Origin: CAIVAT01 sp037128705
Lineage (GTDB): Bacteria; Bacteroidota; Bacteroidia; Bacteroidales; FEN-979
Length of the DNA: 64,000 bases
Direction of reading: 5' to 3'
Assembly: GCA_037128705.1 (NCBI GenBank)
Contig: JBAXVX010000015.1
Location: forward strand, 1-64,000
Shown here: positions 47,539 to 56,925 of the stretch, piece after piece
Numbering within the stretch: the first letter of the stretch is position 1
How the letters are laid out: every line of letters starts with the position of its first letter
The notes under the pieces: model-generated
Databases searched by the model: none
What the model was told of the DNA's origin: nothing
What the model saw: only the letters and a program-made list of their open reading frames with translations
Translations under genes and position numbers: made by a program

Positions 47539-50385
47539 TCAGTGGATTACAATTTTAGCATTCTTTACCAGGGAATCCGGAAGTATGACCCCAAATCTTT
47601 TAGCCAGGGTCAGATTCACCCCCAGTGAAAAAGGCACATATGTTTCGATCGGGATGTCGTTTGGGTTGGCCCCCATGAGTACCCCCTCAAAAATGATGGC
47701 CGCCTTTTCTCCCACTTCGTAATAATCGGCTCCCAGGCTTAGGAACGTTCCTGAATTAACATCATCAGCGGTATTGGTAAAAAAAGGAATTCCCTTCTTC
47801 TGCATGGTTTGAGCAATTTCAGGAATCACCTGCGAGATCATCACATCCCCCGAAATAAAGAAAATATCAATTCCTGAACTTACCAGCGCATTCAGTTCAT
47901 CATCCAGGTCATTGAGGGAGGTGATGGATCGTTCAACCAGCTGGAAGTTATGAATCCTGCAGGACTCCCTGGCCTTTATGGTGCATATTTCAGAGTTTAT
48001 TTCACTCGTGTTCCAGATGATCCCTATTTTTTTTGCCTTTGGGAAAAGCGTACGCATCAGGCTGACTGTCGCCTCCACTGGTTGCGGCGTAGCCAGTCCG
48101 GTAAGGTTCGGAAAATGCTCAGTCCTGCTTTTTGCGACACCGGCTTTGATTGGATCAGTGACAGTACAAAATACGTGGGGTATCTTTTTATTGGTATTGG
48201 CCATCATTTGCAGCGCGAGGGTCGAAAAGGTCACCACATAATCGTAATCCATATCAACAATATTTTTGGCAATGGCCTCCCCTGTCGGGTAATCGCCATG
48301 TGCATTGTACTCATCCATCGTCAGCATAATTGATTTCAGCCTGGCCTCCTTGCCTATTTTTTCCTTAAACCCGAGGGCACTCCTGTCGAGCAGTGAATTG
48401 CTGTTTATCTGGAACAACGCCACACGTTTTGGCCGGTTGTCGCGCTTTTCCTCAGGGAGGGTCAAGGGCGGTTTTGTTAATTTTCCATTCCTCACGAATG
48501 CATCTGAAGCAGTCTGGATGGACAACGGGATTGAAAGTCCGAGTTCTTTGGCCACATCATAATTCACCCCGTAGGTTACAATTTTATATTTCTCAAACGG
48601 GATCTGTGCCGGGCTCTCTCCTTGGATGATCCGGTCGATGAGACGTGCAGCCTGCATCCCGCTCACGTAAAATTCAAATCCGTAGACGATAAGGGCCCCG
48701 TCTTTCAACCGCTCTGCATCACAGGTGAATATCGGGATCCTGCTGTTTTTTGATACCCTGACCACCGATTCGAACGAATTGAATACAGTGAGATCATTGA
48801 TCAGGACAAATGCCTTGATGTTTTTGTTCACCAGTGCAAGTGCAGCCTGGTAGACATCATTGGAGCCGGAGATGGTGACCTCTTCAAGCACAATATCCTT
48901 ATCAGAACTGAGTGCCTTCTTCAGATCCTTTAAATTGGAAACCGTATTGGGATAAGCCGGGTTGTAAATGGTCCCGATCCGGACCTTGCCGGGATACATC
49001 TTTTTAAAAATTGTAAGCAGATCTTTGATCGGGGAGGCTCCGTATATTCCTGTGATATTGGGCGGATGATCGACTGGCGAGGTTCCCGCCCCGATTATGA
49101 ACGGGTTGGCCACGGTGGCAAAAATGATCGGCTTATCCTTGACCTTATTCAGGGCAGCCTGGGTAGAGGCTGTGGAGATCGGCACATAAATGTCGACCTG
49201 TTCGTTCAGATAATGCCCAATGATGGTCTGATTGGTCGGTATATCTCCCTCTGCATTTTGCTCAAGAATGACACAATTTTTTCCATTGACATAACCAAGT
49301 TTCCCGAGTTCTGAAATAATGCCATCACGGGTTTTAGTGACAATATCGCTGTTATTGGCCATGATCAGGCCGATTTTAACTATCTTCTTCTCAACCTGAT
49401 TGATCCGGGCAGGTCTTAACAGGAAATAACCTGCCATTGAAACCAAAATGAGCGTAAAGATGATCAGGAATGGTTTCCTGTTTTTTTCAAAACTGTCGCG
49501 CAGGGATTTCAGGATACCCGTGGAACCGGATCCCATTGCACCTGAGGCAATGAGCGTAATAAGCACAAAGAAGGCGGTGATGATCTTCAAATCGTTCGGA
49601 TTCATCCCGAAATGAAGCGCCATGGCCACAGCCAGCCTGAAGATGATGGATCCCAGAATTACCCCAAGTACTTTGACAAACATGGAGCGGTGACGTAGAA
49701 TGGCTTCCCCGATGATCACAGAGGCCAGGCTGAAAATTATTGAACCGATACCCATGCCGATATCGGCAAATCCCTGGTATTGTGCTATCAGAGCTCCCGA
49801 TACCCCCACAAATCCATTGGCCAGCGATATTCCGAATATTTTCATCCGGTTAACCGAAACACCCTGCGCTGCAACCATCACCGAATTGTTCCCGGTAGCG
49901 CGCATGGTGAGTCCGAAATCAGTTTTCAGAAACAAGGAGGTCAGCATCCAGATCACAAGAATGAAGAGAACGAGAAAGAAAAAATTCCAGAGTTCCGGAT
50001 TTAAACCCGGGTTAATCGGGGAGAGAAGGGATACAAAGGTAGGGCTGTTCAGCAGGGGAATATTTGACCTCCCCATGATATGAAGATTCACAGAATACAG
50101 GCCTGTCATCACCAGGATGCCAGCAAGCAATCCTTCAATTTTAAACCGCGTATGGATGTATCCTGTAATAAAACCTGCCAGCGAGCCGACCAGGAATGCA
50201 ACCGGAAGAACAAGGATCGGGTTCCATCCGTCCACAACCAGGATGGAGGCCACTGCAGCTCCCGTGGTAAAGGTTCCATCGATGGTGATATCCGGAAATG
50301 AATAAAGCTTGTAGGTTATGAATGTGCCTATGGCCATGAAAGCATAGAGGATGCCAAGGTTTACCGCTCCGATCCACAGGTCCAT
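47539..50385 (-). CDS. ABC permease fused to two substrate-binding domains
   Basis: A 948-residue fusion. Residues 1-295 form a membrane permease of the branched-chain-type, COG4120-like (FPDITIDGTFTTGAAVAS, GLTMRATGNNSVMVAAQG, AMGSGSTGILKSLRD). A further transmembrane helix (about 306-324) leads out to two tandem ABC_sub_bind (TrpX/COG2984-like) domains. Domain 1 (about 332-630) starts VKIGLIMANNSDIVTKTRDG; domain 2 (about 645-948) starts KRVALFQINSNSLLDRSALG. Each has its own TNIxGIYGAS / NLTGLATPQP-type hinge. In known relatives the binding protein is a separate lipoprotein. Its ATG overlaps the STAS gene stop by one base. Confidence 0.87.
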   Translation of the reverse strand: MDLWIGAVNLGILYAFMAIGTFITYKLYSFPDITIDGTFTTGAAVASILVVDGWNPILVLPVAFLVGSLAGFITGYIHTRFKIEGLLAGILVMTGLYSVNLHIMGRSNIPLLNSPTFVSLLSPINPGLNPELWNFFFLVLFILVIWMLTSLFLKTDFGLTMRATGNNSVMVAAQGVSVNRMKIFGISLANGFVGVSGALIAQYQGFADIGMGIGSIIFSLASVIIGEAILRHRSMFVKVLGVILGSIIFRLAVAMALHFGMNPNDLKIITAFFVLITLIASGAMGSGSTGILKSLRDSFEKNRKPFLIIFTLILVSMAGYFLLRPARINQVEKKIVKIGLIMANNSDIVTKTRDGIISELGKLGYVNGKNCVILEQNAEGDIPTNQTIIGHYLNEQVDIYVPISTASTQAALNKVKDKPIIFATVANPFIIGAGTSPVDHPPNITGIYGASPIKDLLTIFKKMYPGKVRIGTIYNPAYPNTVSNLKDLKKALSSDKDIVLEEVTISGSNDVYQAALALVNKNIKAFVLINDLTVFNSFESVVRVSKNSRIPIFTCDAERLKDGALIVYGFEFYVSGMQAARLIDRIIQGESPAQIPFEKYKIVTYGVNYDVAKELGLSIPLSIQTASDAFVRNGKLTKPPLTLPEEKRDNRPKRVALFQINSNSLLDRSALGFKEKIGKEARLKSIMLTMDEYNAHGDYPTGEAIAKNIVDMDYDYVVTFSTLALQMMANTNKKIPHVFCTVTDPIKAGVAKSRTEHFPNLTGLATPQPVEATVSLMRTLFPKAKKIGIIWNTSEINSEICTIKARESCRIHNFQLVERSITSLNDLDDELNALVSSGIDIFFISGDVMISQVIPEIAQTMQKKGIPFFTNTADDVNSGTFLSLGADYYEVGEKAAIIFEGVLMGANPNDIPIETYVPFSLGVNLTLAKRFGVILPDSLVKNAKIVIH

Positions 50386-51614
50386 CAGTTGGTCTCCAGG
50401 TTTATAATGGCAATAAAACCGTTTTTCAGTTTTGAGTCCGGCAAAAGATGAAGGACCTTCTGCGGATCAAATTCTCTTACAACCCTGGTCAACTCGGCCT
50501 CAAACCCGTTGATGTTATTGCTCCACAATCCATTCTCAAATATGGCAGCATGCAGGTGCATGCATCCGTTTTCAGGAAGAAGCCTTTTTAACCCGGGATC
50601 CTTCACATCGGTATTTTTCACGACAATGCCACAAGCCACGATGGTTTTATTGATCTCTTCTGATTCAAGAGAAAAGTTCATCCATTGCGTAAAATGGGCA
50701 GTATCTAAAATATTCCCGGTGGCAGGGCAATTTTCAATGACTGGCGATTTTTTCAAATGCATGCCATGAATTCCTCCGCTGGTACCCAGGATCACAACGC
50801 CAAAGGTTTTTGTCTCAGCAATCTTTCCGGCAGTTTTGAGAAGTTCATCCAGGCTTAACGGACTATTACCTGCATCAAACCGGAGAACCTGGGCAAAGGG
50901 ACCGTTGAGCCCAAAGCCATATAAGAAATTCAGTGAATGCTGCGACTCAGGTGAAAAATAGGAGTAATCAACAACCGGTTTGGCAACAGCCGGGTAGGAA
51001 AAGAAATGATGCCGGATCACTATGGCCTCGCCGAACAGGGATTTATAATCAGAATAGTCGTCACCCAATGCTGCAAGGCCAAGACCATAGTCCATGTCGG
51101 CTGATTTATTATTCACCGTATCATCAGGCCCATAGGATGAATTCATCAATCTGTCTTCAGATCCGAAGACAAAGAATTTACCTTTTTGAACATTCCCTCT
51201 TCGGCATACGAAAGTGATCCCGTCAAGGGTCATTTCCGTGATCTCGGGGGAATCGACCTCGGGTTGCTTTCCTGCCAGCAAATCGTTCAAATCATCGTGG
51301 ATTCCCAGAAAACCGGCCATCCCGCTGATGGTGAAAACTTCCATGATGGCCGGTGGAACTGAAACCAGTGTAAGCTTTCCCCCGATCTGGTCGAGGGCCT
51401 TGTGGCTTTGCAAGATGATGCGCAGGCCGGCGCTGCTCATGTAAGAAACATGGGTGAAATCGAGAACCAGGTTGCGGCGGCCTTCAATCGCAGACTGGTC
51501 AATGGCCCGTTTAAGTCCGGCCGAGGTTAAACCATCAATGCGTCCCTGAAGATCGAGAACGTCAAAAATATCCCATTTTTTACTGACAATTTCCATCTTT
51601 CCATTCAAGGACAT
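50385..51614 (-). CDS. STAS-domain protein with unknown C-terminal domain
   Basis: A 409-residue cytoplasmic protein. The STAS anti-sigma-antagonist domain covers about 5-110, with GRIDGLTSAGLKRAI and LDFTHVSYMSSAGLRIIL; Ser61 matches the phosphoserine of SpoIIAA. The remaining 290 residues I do not recognise. They look like a globular alpha/beta domain with FFSYPAVAKPVVDYSYFSPE, FGVVILGTSGGIHGMHLKK and VACGIVVKNTDV, and there are no transmembrane segments. It follows the RR-PP2C gene by 5 bases; that phosphatase is the natural candidate to dephosphorylate Ser61. No serine-kinase anti-sigma partner is encoded in the operon. Confidence 0.8.
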   Translation of the reverse strand: MSLNGKMEIVSKKWDIFDVLDLQGRIDGLTSAGLKRAIDQSAIEGRRNLVLDFTHVSYMSSAGLRIILQSHKALDQIGGKLTLVSVPPAIMEVFTISGMAGFLGIHDDLNDLLAGKQPEVDSPEITEMTLDGITFVCRRGNVQKGKFFVFGSEDRLMNSSYGPDDTVNNKSADMDYGLGLAALGDDYSDYKSLFGEAIVIRHHFFSYPAVAKPVVDYSYFSPESQHSLNFLYGFGLNGPFAQVLRFDAGNSPLSLDELLKTAGKIAETKTFGVVILGTSGGIHGMHLKKSPVIENCPATGNILDTAHFTQWMNFSLESEEINKTIVACGIVVKNTDVKDPGLKRLLPENGCMHLHAAIFENGLWSNNINGFEAELTRVVREFDPQKVLHLLPDSKLKNGFIAIINLETN

Positions 51615-51619
51615 CAGGT

Positions 51620-52804
51620 TCAGGTACGGCCATTGAAAGATACTGCAAGGTAAGTAATGTCATCAGATTGTGCCATCCCGGAAGAAAAGGCATTCACCTC
51701 CTGCATCGATCCCTTCACCACATCTTCGATGGAAGAGGCAAGGTTAGACCGCAGGTAGTCTTCAAGGCGGTCATCCCCGTAACACTGGTCACTGGTATTG
51801 AAGGCTTCGGTTACCCCATCGGTGAAAAGGAAAAGCCGGTCGCCGGGAGCAAGCTGTAATTTTTTTGACTGATAACTGAAATCCTCCATGCAACCCATGA
51901 TCGGGCCCCCGGTCATGGCAACTTTGTGAATCCCGTCACCCGAAAGTACATACGGAGGATTGTGACCTCCGTTTACATATTCAACTTCTCCGGTGGCCGT
52001 GTTAAGAATGCCGTAAAAGACGGTCACAAACATACACGAAACACTTTCATTGCAAAGCAGGTTATTCACATAGTTCATGCATTCATCCGTTGGAAGTCCT
52101 TTCAGACCTGTTGCCCGGATCAGGGTCCTGCTTACTGCCATAAAAATGGCAGCCGGGACTCCCTTGCCTGAAACATCTCCGATTACAAAACCCAAACGGT
52201 CGGTGTCAATCATGAAAAAATCATAAAAATCCCCTCCCACCTCCTTGGCGGCAACCATAGAAGCATAGATATTAAAATCGGTCCGGTTTGGAAAAGGCGG
52301 AAATATTTTTGGGAGAATGGCCTGCTGGATCTCCCTTGCAGTATTTAAATCCTGCCTGATTGAAATCAGCTGGTCATGCTCCTCCTGCGACTGCCTGATC
52401 AGTAATATTTCCTCCAGGGTTTTATTTATCGTAATTTCAAGATCATCGAAATTCACTGGTTTTGTGACAAAGTCAAAAGCCCCCCGGTTCATGGCGGTAC
52501 GTATATTCTCCATATCGCCGTATGCCGAAACGATCACTGTTTTCAAACCGGGATTTTTCAGTTCCTTCAACTTGGAAAGGAGGGTTAATCCATCCATTTC
52601 AGGCATATTGATATCTGAAAGGATGATCCCTATTTCCGGAAATTCTATCAGTTTTGCCAGCGCCTCAAGGCCATTGTGGGCGAAAATAAAATCATAGATG
52701 CCATCCCTGATTTGACGACGGAATTTCTGCCGGACCAAGGGTTCAAGGTCAATTTCATCATCAACCACGAGGGTTTTAATACTTATCTGCTGATTGTTAC
52801 TCAT
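51620..52804 (-). CDS. Response regulator with PP2C (SpoIIE/RsbU-type) phosphatase output
   Basis: A 394-residue protein. The receiver domain (about 10-130) has the acidic pair Asp15/Asp16 (LVVDDEIDL), phosphoacceptor Asp64 (LSDINMPEMDG) and Lys115 (FVTKPVNF). A helical linker (about 128-165) leads to the PP2C/SpoIIE domain, with metal ligands in AAKEVGGDFYDFF, LGFVIGDVSGKGVPAAIFMA and LFTDGVTEAFN. Phosphorylation of Asp64 by the kinase 5 bases upstream should switch phosphatase activity toward a phospho-STAS protein, as in RsbU/RsbP-type partner switching. Confidence 0.92.
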   Translation of the reverse strand: MSNNQQISIKTLVVDDEIDLEPLVRQKFRRQIRDGIYDFIFAHNGLEALAKLIEFPEIGIILSDINMPEMDGLTLLSKLKELKNPGLKTVIVSAYGDMENIRTAMNRGAFDFVTKPVNFDDLEITINKTLEEILLIRQSQEEHDQLISIRQDLNTAREIQQAILPKIFPPFPNRTDFNIYASMVAAKEVGGDFYDFFMIDTDRLGFVIGDVSGKGVPAAIFMAVSRTLIRATGLKGLPTDECMNYVNNLLCNESVSCMFVTVFYGILNTATGEVEYVNGGHNPPYVLSGDGIHKVAMTGGPIMGCMEDFSYQSKKLQLAPGDRLFLFTDGVTEAFNTSDQCYGDDRLEDYLRSNLASSIEDVVKGSMQEVNAFSSGMAQSDDITYLAVSFNGRT

Positions 52805-52809
52805 ACAAT

Positions 52810-53676
52810 TTAGTGTTTTGGAATTCTGATAATAAATTCGGCGTATTCGCCTTCAGTGGTTTCGACCTTCAGGTCACCCCGATGCTGTTTCACGATGATA
52901 TCATGACTGATAGATAACCCCAAACCTGTTCCGGAACCTGCGGGTTTAGTTGTAAAGTATGGATTAAAGATTTTTTCCGTAATGGAAGGAGGTATACCGC
53001 CACCGTTATCATAAATCCTGATTTCAACCTGTTCGACCATATCTTTGGTCGTGGTCCTGAGCATTGGAGTATATTTATCGGGTTGTGCCTTCTTTTTCTG
53101 GTTTGTGGAATAACAGGCGTTGTTTATCAGGTTTAAAAATACTCGTCCAATATCCTGGGGCACAATTTCGACCAGTCCGATGGAAGGATCATGATCCTGT
53201 TCTATTTTGATATTGAATGTATTATCTGATGCTCTCAGACCATGGTATGCCAAAGTAACATATTCCGACAACATGCTGTTGAGATCAGATGGAACACGCT
53301 CTCCCTCTTTACCATGGGCATATAGGAGCATTCCGCGAATGATGCTTTCGGCCCGTTTTCCATGTTCACTGATTTTCTGAATATTGCTGCTCATATCCGT
53401 GAGGATTGAATTCAGATAGTCTGCATCCTTGGGATCAATAGAATTGGCCAGTTTTCCTATTTCTTCGCTGAATTCCTTGACCAGATCCAATGTTAGCTCA
53501 GAAAAATTCTTGATAAAATTGAGCGGGTTTTTGATTTCATGCGCAATTCCTGCCGTAAGTTGGCCGAGTGTTGCCATTTTCTCGCATTCCAATAGTTGCT
53601 TCCGGACCTCCTTTAACTGATCCTGAAGTTTCTCAATTTCGGAAGAATTACCTGAATCCTGTTTCAATTCATCCAT
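52810..53676 (-). CDS. Soluble sensor histidine kinase
   Basis: A 288-residue kinase with no transmembrane segment and no separate sensor domain. An N-terminal coiled coil (about 12-38) runs into HisKA with the phosphorylated His46 (TAGIAHEIKNPLNFIKN), then HATPase_c with N-box NLINNACYST, G1 DNGGGIPPSI and G2 GSGTGLGLSISHDI. Input must come through protein contact, for instance from the ABC transporter or the divergent nSTAND protein. First gene of a six-gene minus-strand operon. An imperfect -7 box TAATTTTAC (53696-53704) lies just upstream. Confidence 0.92.
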   Translation of the reverse strand: MDELKQDSGNSSEIEKLQDQLKEVRKQLLECEKMATLGQLTAGIAHEIKNPLNFIKNFSELTLDLVKEFSEEIGKLANSIDPKDADYLNSILTDMSSNIQKISEHGKRAESIIRGMLLYAHGKEGERVPSDLNSMLSEYVTLAYHGLRASDNTFNIKIEQDHDPSIGLVEIVPQDIGRVFLNLINNACYSTNQKKKAQPDKYTPMLRTTTKDMVEQVEIRIYDNGGGIPPSITEKIFNPYFTTKPAGSGTGLGLSISHDIIVKQHRGDLKVETTEGEYAEFIIRIPKH

Positions 53677-53770
53677 AGCTCCGGTTTATGATGAGGTAAA
53701 ATTAGCAGATTTTCAGGTCATCCCGTTTTTTTTTTAAAAAAGTTTTTCAAGGTTTTTTCTGTGATTATCA

Positions 53771-53779
53771 TAAATTTGT
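53771..53779 (+). promoter_or_regulatory. -7 promoter element of the nSTAND-WD40 operon
   Basis: TAAATTTGT fits TAnnTTTG exactly, 22 bases before the ATG at 53801. It lies in the 124-base region shared with the divergent histidine kinase operon. Confidence 0.55.
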
Positions 53780-53800
53780 TTTCATTTTTTTCAACTACCC

Positions 53801-56800
53801 ATGGCAACACCTCTGCTTCACGACAACCCATTTCCCGGGATCCGGAGTTACGAAATTTCTGAAGATGAGCTTTTTTTCGGCAGGGAACTTCAGGTCAGGG
53901 AACTGATTGAAAAATTATTTCAAACAAGATTCCTGGCCATCGTCGGTTCATCAGGATGCGGAAAATCATCTCTTATCAAAGCCGGCGTCATTCCCGCCCT
54001 GCTCAAAAATAAAACGGAACATTTTTCGACAAAATGGAAGGTGAATATTTTTCGCCCTTCGGATGATCCCATTGGCAACCTTGCCAATTCCCTCGCAAAT
54101 GCCCATTTTAATACAGAAGAAATTACCGCTCAGCTCCGCTCAGGAAAAGAAGGACTGGCCCAGTTTCTATCGACTAGCGACAATCCTGCCGAACAGTCAA
54201 GACTGATCATCATTGACCAGTTTGAAGAGTTATTCCGGTTTCGAAACAGCAGGACAGCCTTTCACACCATCATCGAAACTTCTGCCTTTGTCGACCTGAT
54301 TCTTACTGCGGTCAGTCACCCCGAAATACCTGTTTATATTGTCCTTTCGATGCGCACCGATTTTCTGGATGAATGCACTGAATTCAGGGGGCTCACGGAG
54401 ACAATCAACAAAGGGTACTACCTTGTTCCCCGGATGAACAATGAAGAACGCCGCATGGTCATCACCGGCCCTGTGGAAATGAAGGGCTGTAAAATTACCG
54501 ATGAATTGGTTGAACAGCTTTTAAAAGATGTTGGAGACGATCCTGACCAGTTGCCCATCCTGCAGCATGCCATGATGCGGACCTGGGATTATTGGACGTT
54601 GAGCCGCATAGGCAGTCAACCCATCGGGCTGGAACATTACACGGCGATAGGCACGATGAAGGAGGCGCTCTCATTTCACCTTGAAGAAATTTTTGCCGAA
54701 CTCGGGGATTTTAAAAGCAAACACATTGCTGAAAAGTTATTCAAGGCCCTCACAGAAATTAACAAGGAAAGCCGGGGAACCCGTCGCCCGACCCAGCTGA
54801 GCGAAATAGTAACCCTGGCCGAAGCACGACAGGATGAGATCATCAGGGTTATTGACAACTTTAGAAAACCAGGTTGTGCATTTCTCATGCCTTCGGCAAA
54901 TGTGGAAATCAATTCAGACTCCACCATCGACATATCGCATGAAAGCATCATGCGGGTATGGACCAGGTTGAAGAATTGGGTTGAAGAAGAGAGCCAGTCG
55001 GCCCAGCTTTATACCAGACTGTCAAAATCTGCAGAACTTTACCAGGAGGGAAAAACAGGATTGTGGATAAATCCGGAACTCCAGCTTGCATTGCAATGGA
55101 AAGATCAAACCAAGCCAAATGCCACCTGGGCCATGCGATATGATCCAGCTTTTGACAGGGCCATAACCTTTTTGCAATACAGTAAAAAACAAAATGAGCT
55201 GGAACTTTCAAAAAAAGAGGACCAGCAAAAAAGGAACCTCAAGCGGGCCAAGACCTCCGCTTTAATCCTCGGAATCGCCTCCGTAGTATCTATTCTTTTT
55301 CTGCTTATCTCACTGAATCTCAGGTTTAAAGCTGAAGCAAGCCGCAAAGAAGCCCTGGAAAAAGAGAAGCTGGCTGTTTTTGAACGTAAGGGGATGGAGG
55401 AGCAACGCAAGGAGGCAATCCTTCAAAAGAAAATTTCAGAACAGCAGCAGCAAATCGCCGAGCAACAGGAGATGATAACAGAACAGCAGAGGCAATATGC
55501 TGTCAAACAGCAGGTCATAGCTCAGGAACAGACCGTTGTTGCTGTTCAACAGAAAAAGAAAGCAGATGAATCGAAACAGGAAGCCCTGGTTGCCAGAGAT
55601 GAAGCTCAGATGCAACGTAAGGAGGCCATTTCGCAAAAAATAATTGCTGATCAGGAAAGGATAAAAGCAGAGGAATCTGAGAAAAACACCCAGCGACTGA
55701 GGCTGTTGGCTGTATCCCGGTCCATGGCCATTCAGGCAAGTCAGTTATTCAACACGGTCAAGGATGATTTGCCAGGCTTGCTTGCCGTTTCATCTTACCA
55801 GATCAATAAAGAAAACGGTGGCTTGCAAAATGACCCCGGAATTTATACTGCATTATCCACCATTTCGAACGATCAGAAAATTCTGCGCGGCCATGAGGAT
55901 GGGGTGCGGTCAATGGTCTTGTCAAAGGACGGAAAAACATTGTTTTCATGTGGCGATGACGCCAAACTGCTGATGTGGAAACTCGACAACATTGATTTAC
56001 CCCCCATCCGGCTTGAACTCCCTAAACAGGGGCAGGATGCTTTACGCACCGTCGGTTTGACATTTGATGAGCACTGGCTTATTGCCGGTTCTGCGACTGG
56101 AAATCTGATCATCTGGAAACGCAGTTCACTAAAAGAACAGCCACAAATTATCCGTGCGCATTCGTCGGTGGTGAATGAACTCGCCATGCATCCTGCAAAA
56201 AATATCTTTGCCTCTGCCGGTTCCGATGGTAAACTCTTGCTGTGGAATTATAATAATTCTCTGTTTACAAAATCGTTGATCGACTCTGTTGCAGGAAAAA
56301 TAACCTGCGCGTCATTCAGCCCCGATGGCACCTGGCTTGCTTATGGCACAGGAGGCGGAGCGGTAAAAACAATCGCCATCAACGGGCAGCCTTCCCTCCC
56401 GTTCACCCTGCTCAATAATGGAAATGCCATTCTTTCCATAACCTTCAGCAAAGACGGAAAGTCTCTGGCCGCAGGTTTGTCCAACGGAACGATTAAGGTA
56501 TGGAATATGGTGGACCAGGCAGCGAAGCCTCTGGAAATACTTGGCCGCCATGCATCAGGAGTGACTGCCTTGACCTTCAGTCAGGATGGAGGTGAACTTG
56601 CTTCGTCAAGCTATGATCGTACAATGACCCTGGCAGGATTCCCGACGTTAGAGGCAAAACCCATTTCAATTGAAAATCATGATCTGTGGGTATATGACAT
56701 TGTTTTCTCACCCGATGACAAACAATTAATTTCCTGCAGTGCAGATAAAACGATCCGGATTGTTTCAACTGAAAATTCCATGATGGCTGAAAATCTGAAA

Positions 56801-56893
56801 AAAGAATTAAAGCGGAATATGACCCTGGAAGAATGGCAGAAAATAGTTGGAGGAGATATTCCTTATAAAAAAATCAGACCTGACCTTCCCTGA
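53801..56893 (+). CDS. nSTAND NTPase - transmembrane - coiled-coil - WD40 protein
   Basis: A 1030-residue signalling NTPase. The nSTAND1-type P-loop domain (about 8-400) has the entry FPGIRSYEISEDELFFGRE, Walker A GSSGCGKSS (Lys55) and Walker B LIIIDQFEELFRF. A single transmembrane helix (about 487-508) is followed by a long Gln/Glu/Lys-rich coiled coil (about 510-630, EQQQQIAEQQEMITEQQ). The C-terminal part (about 690-1010) holds seven or so WD40 blades (GHEDGVRSMVLSKDG, HPAKNIFASAGSDGKLLLWN, FSPDDKQLISCSADKTIRI). If the NTPase is cytoplasmic, the WD40 propeller would be periplasmic. Family members act as ligand- or threat-sensing switches. Confidence 0.88.
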   Translation: MATPLLHDNPFPGIRSYEISEDELFFGRELQVRELIEKLFQTRFLAIVGSSGCGKSSLIKAGVIPALLKNKTEHFSTKWKVNIFRPSDDPIGNLANSLANAHFNTEEITAQLRSGKEGLAQFLSTSDNPAEQSRLIIIDQFEELFRFRNSRTAFHTIIETSAFVDLILTAVSHPEIPVYIVLSMRTDFLDECTEFRGLTETINKGYYLVPRMNNEERRMVITGPVEMKGCKITDELVEQLLKDVGDDPDQLPILQHAMMRTWDYWTLSRIGSQPIGLEHYTAIGTMKEALSFHLEEIFAELGDFKSKHIAEKLFKALTEINKESRGTRRPTQLSEIVTLAEARQDEIIRVIDNFRKPGCAFLMPSANVEINSDSTIDISHESIMRVWTRLKNWVEEESQSAQLYTRLSKSAELYQEGKTGLWINPELQLALQWKDQTKPNATWAMRYDPAFDRAITFLQYSKKQNELELSKKEDQQKRNLKRAKTSALILGIASVVSILFLLISLNLRFKAEASRKEALEKEKLAVFERKGMEEQRKEAILQKKISEQQQQIAEQQEMITEQQRQYAVKQQVIAQEQTVVAVQQKKKADESKQEALVARDEAQMQRKEAISQKIIADQERIKAEESEKNTQRLRLLAVSRSMAIQASQLFNTVKDDLPGLLAVSSYQINKENGGLQNDPGIYTALSTISNDQKILRGHEDGVRSMVLSKDGKTLFSCGDDAKLLMWKLDNIDLPPIRLELPKQGQDALRTVGLTFDEHWLIAGSATGNLIIWKRSSLKEQPQIIRAHSSVVNELAMHPAKNIFASAGSDGKLLLWNYNNSLFTKSLIDSVAGKITCASFSPDGTWLAYGTGGGAVKTIAINGQPSLPFTLLNNGNAILSITFSKDGKSLAAGLSNGTIKVWNMVDQAAKPLEILGRHASGVTALTFSQDGGELASSSYDRTMTLAGFPTLEAKPISIENHDLWVYDIVFSPDDKQLISCSADKTIRIVSTENSMMAENLKKELKRNMTLEEWQKIVGGDIPYKKIRPDLP

Positions 56894-56925
56894 ATGGTAA
56901 GTGCTTACATACAAACGAATTGATT

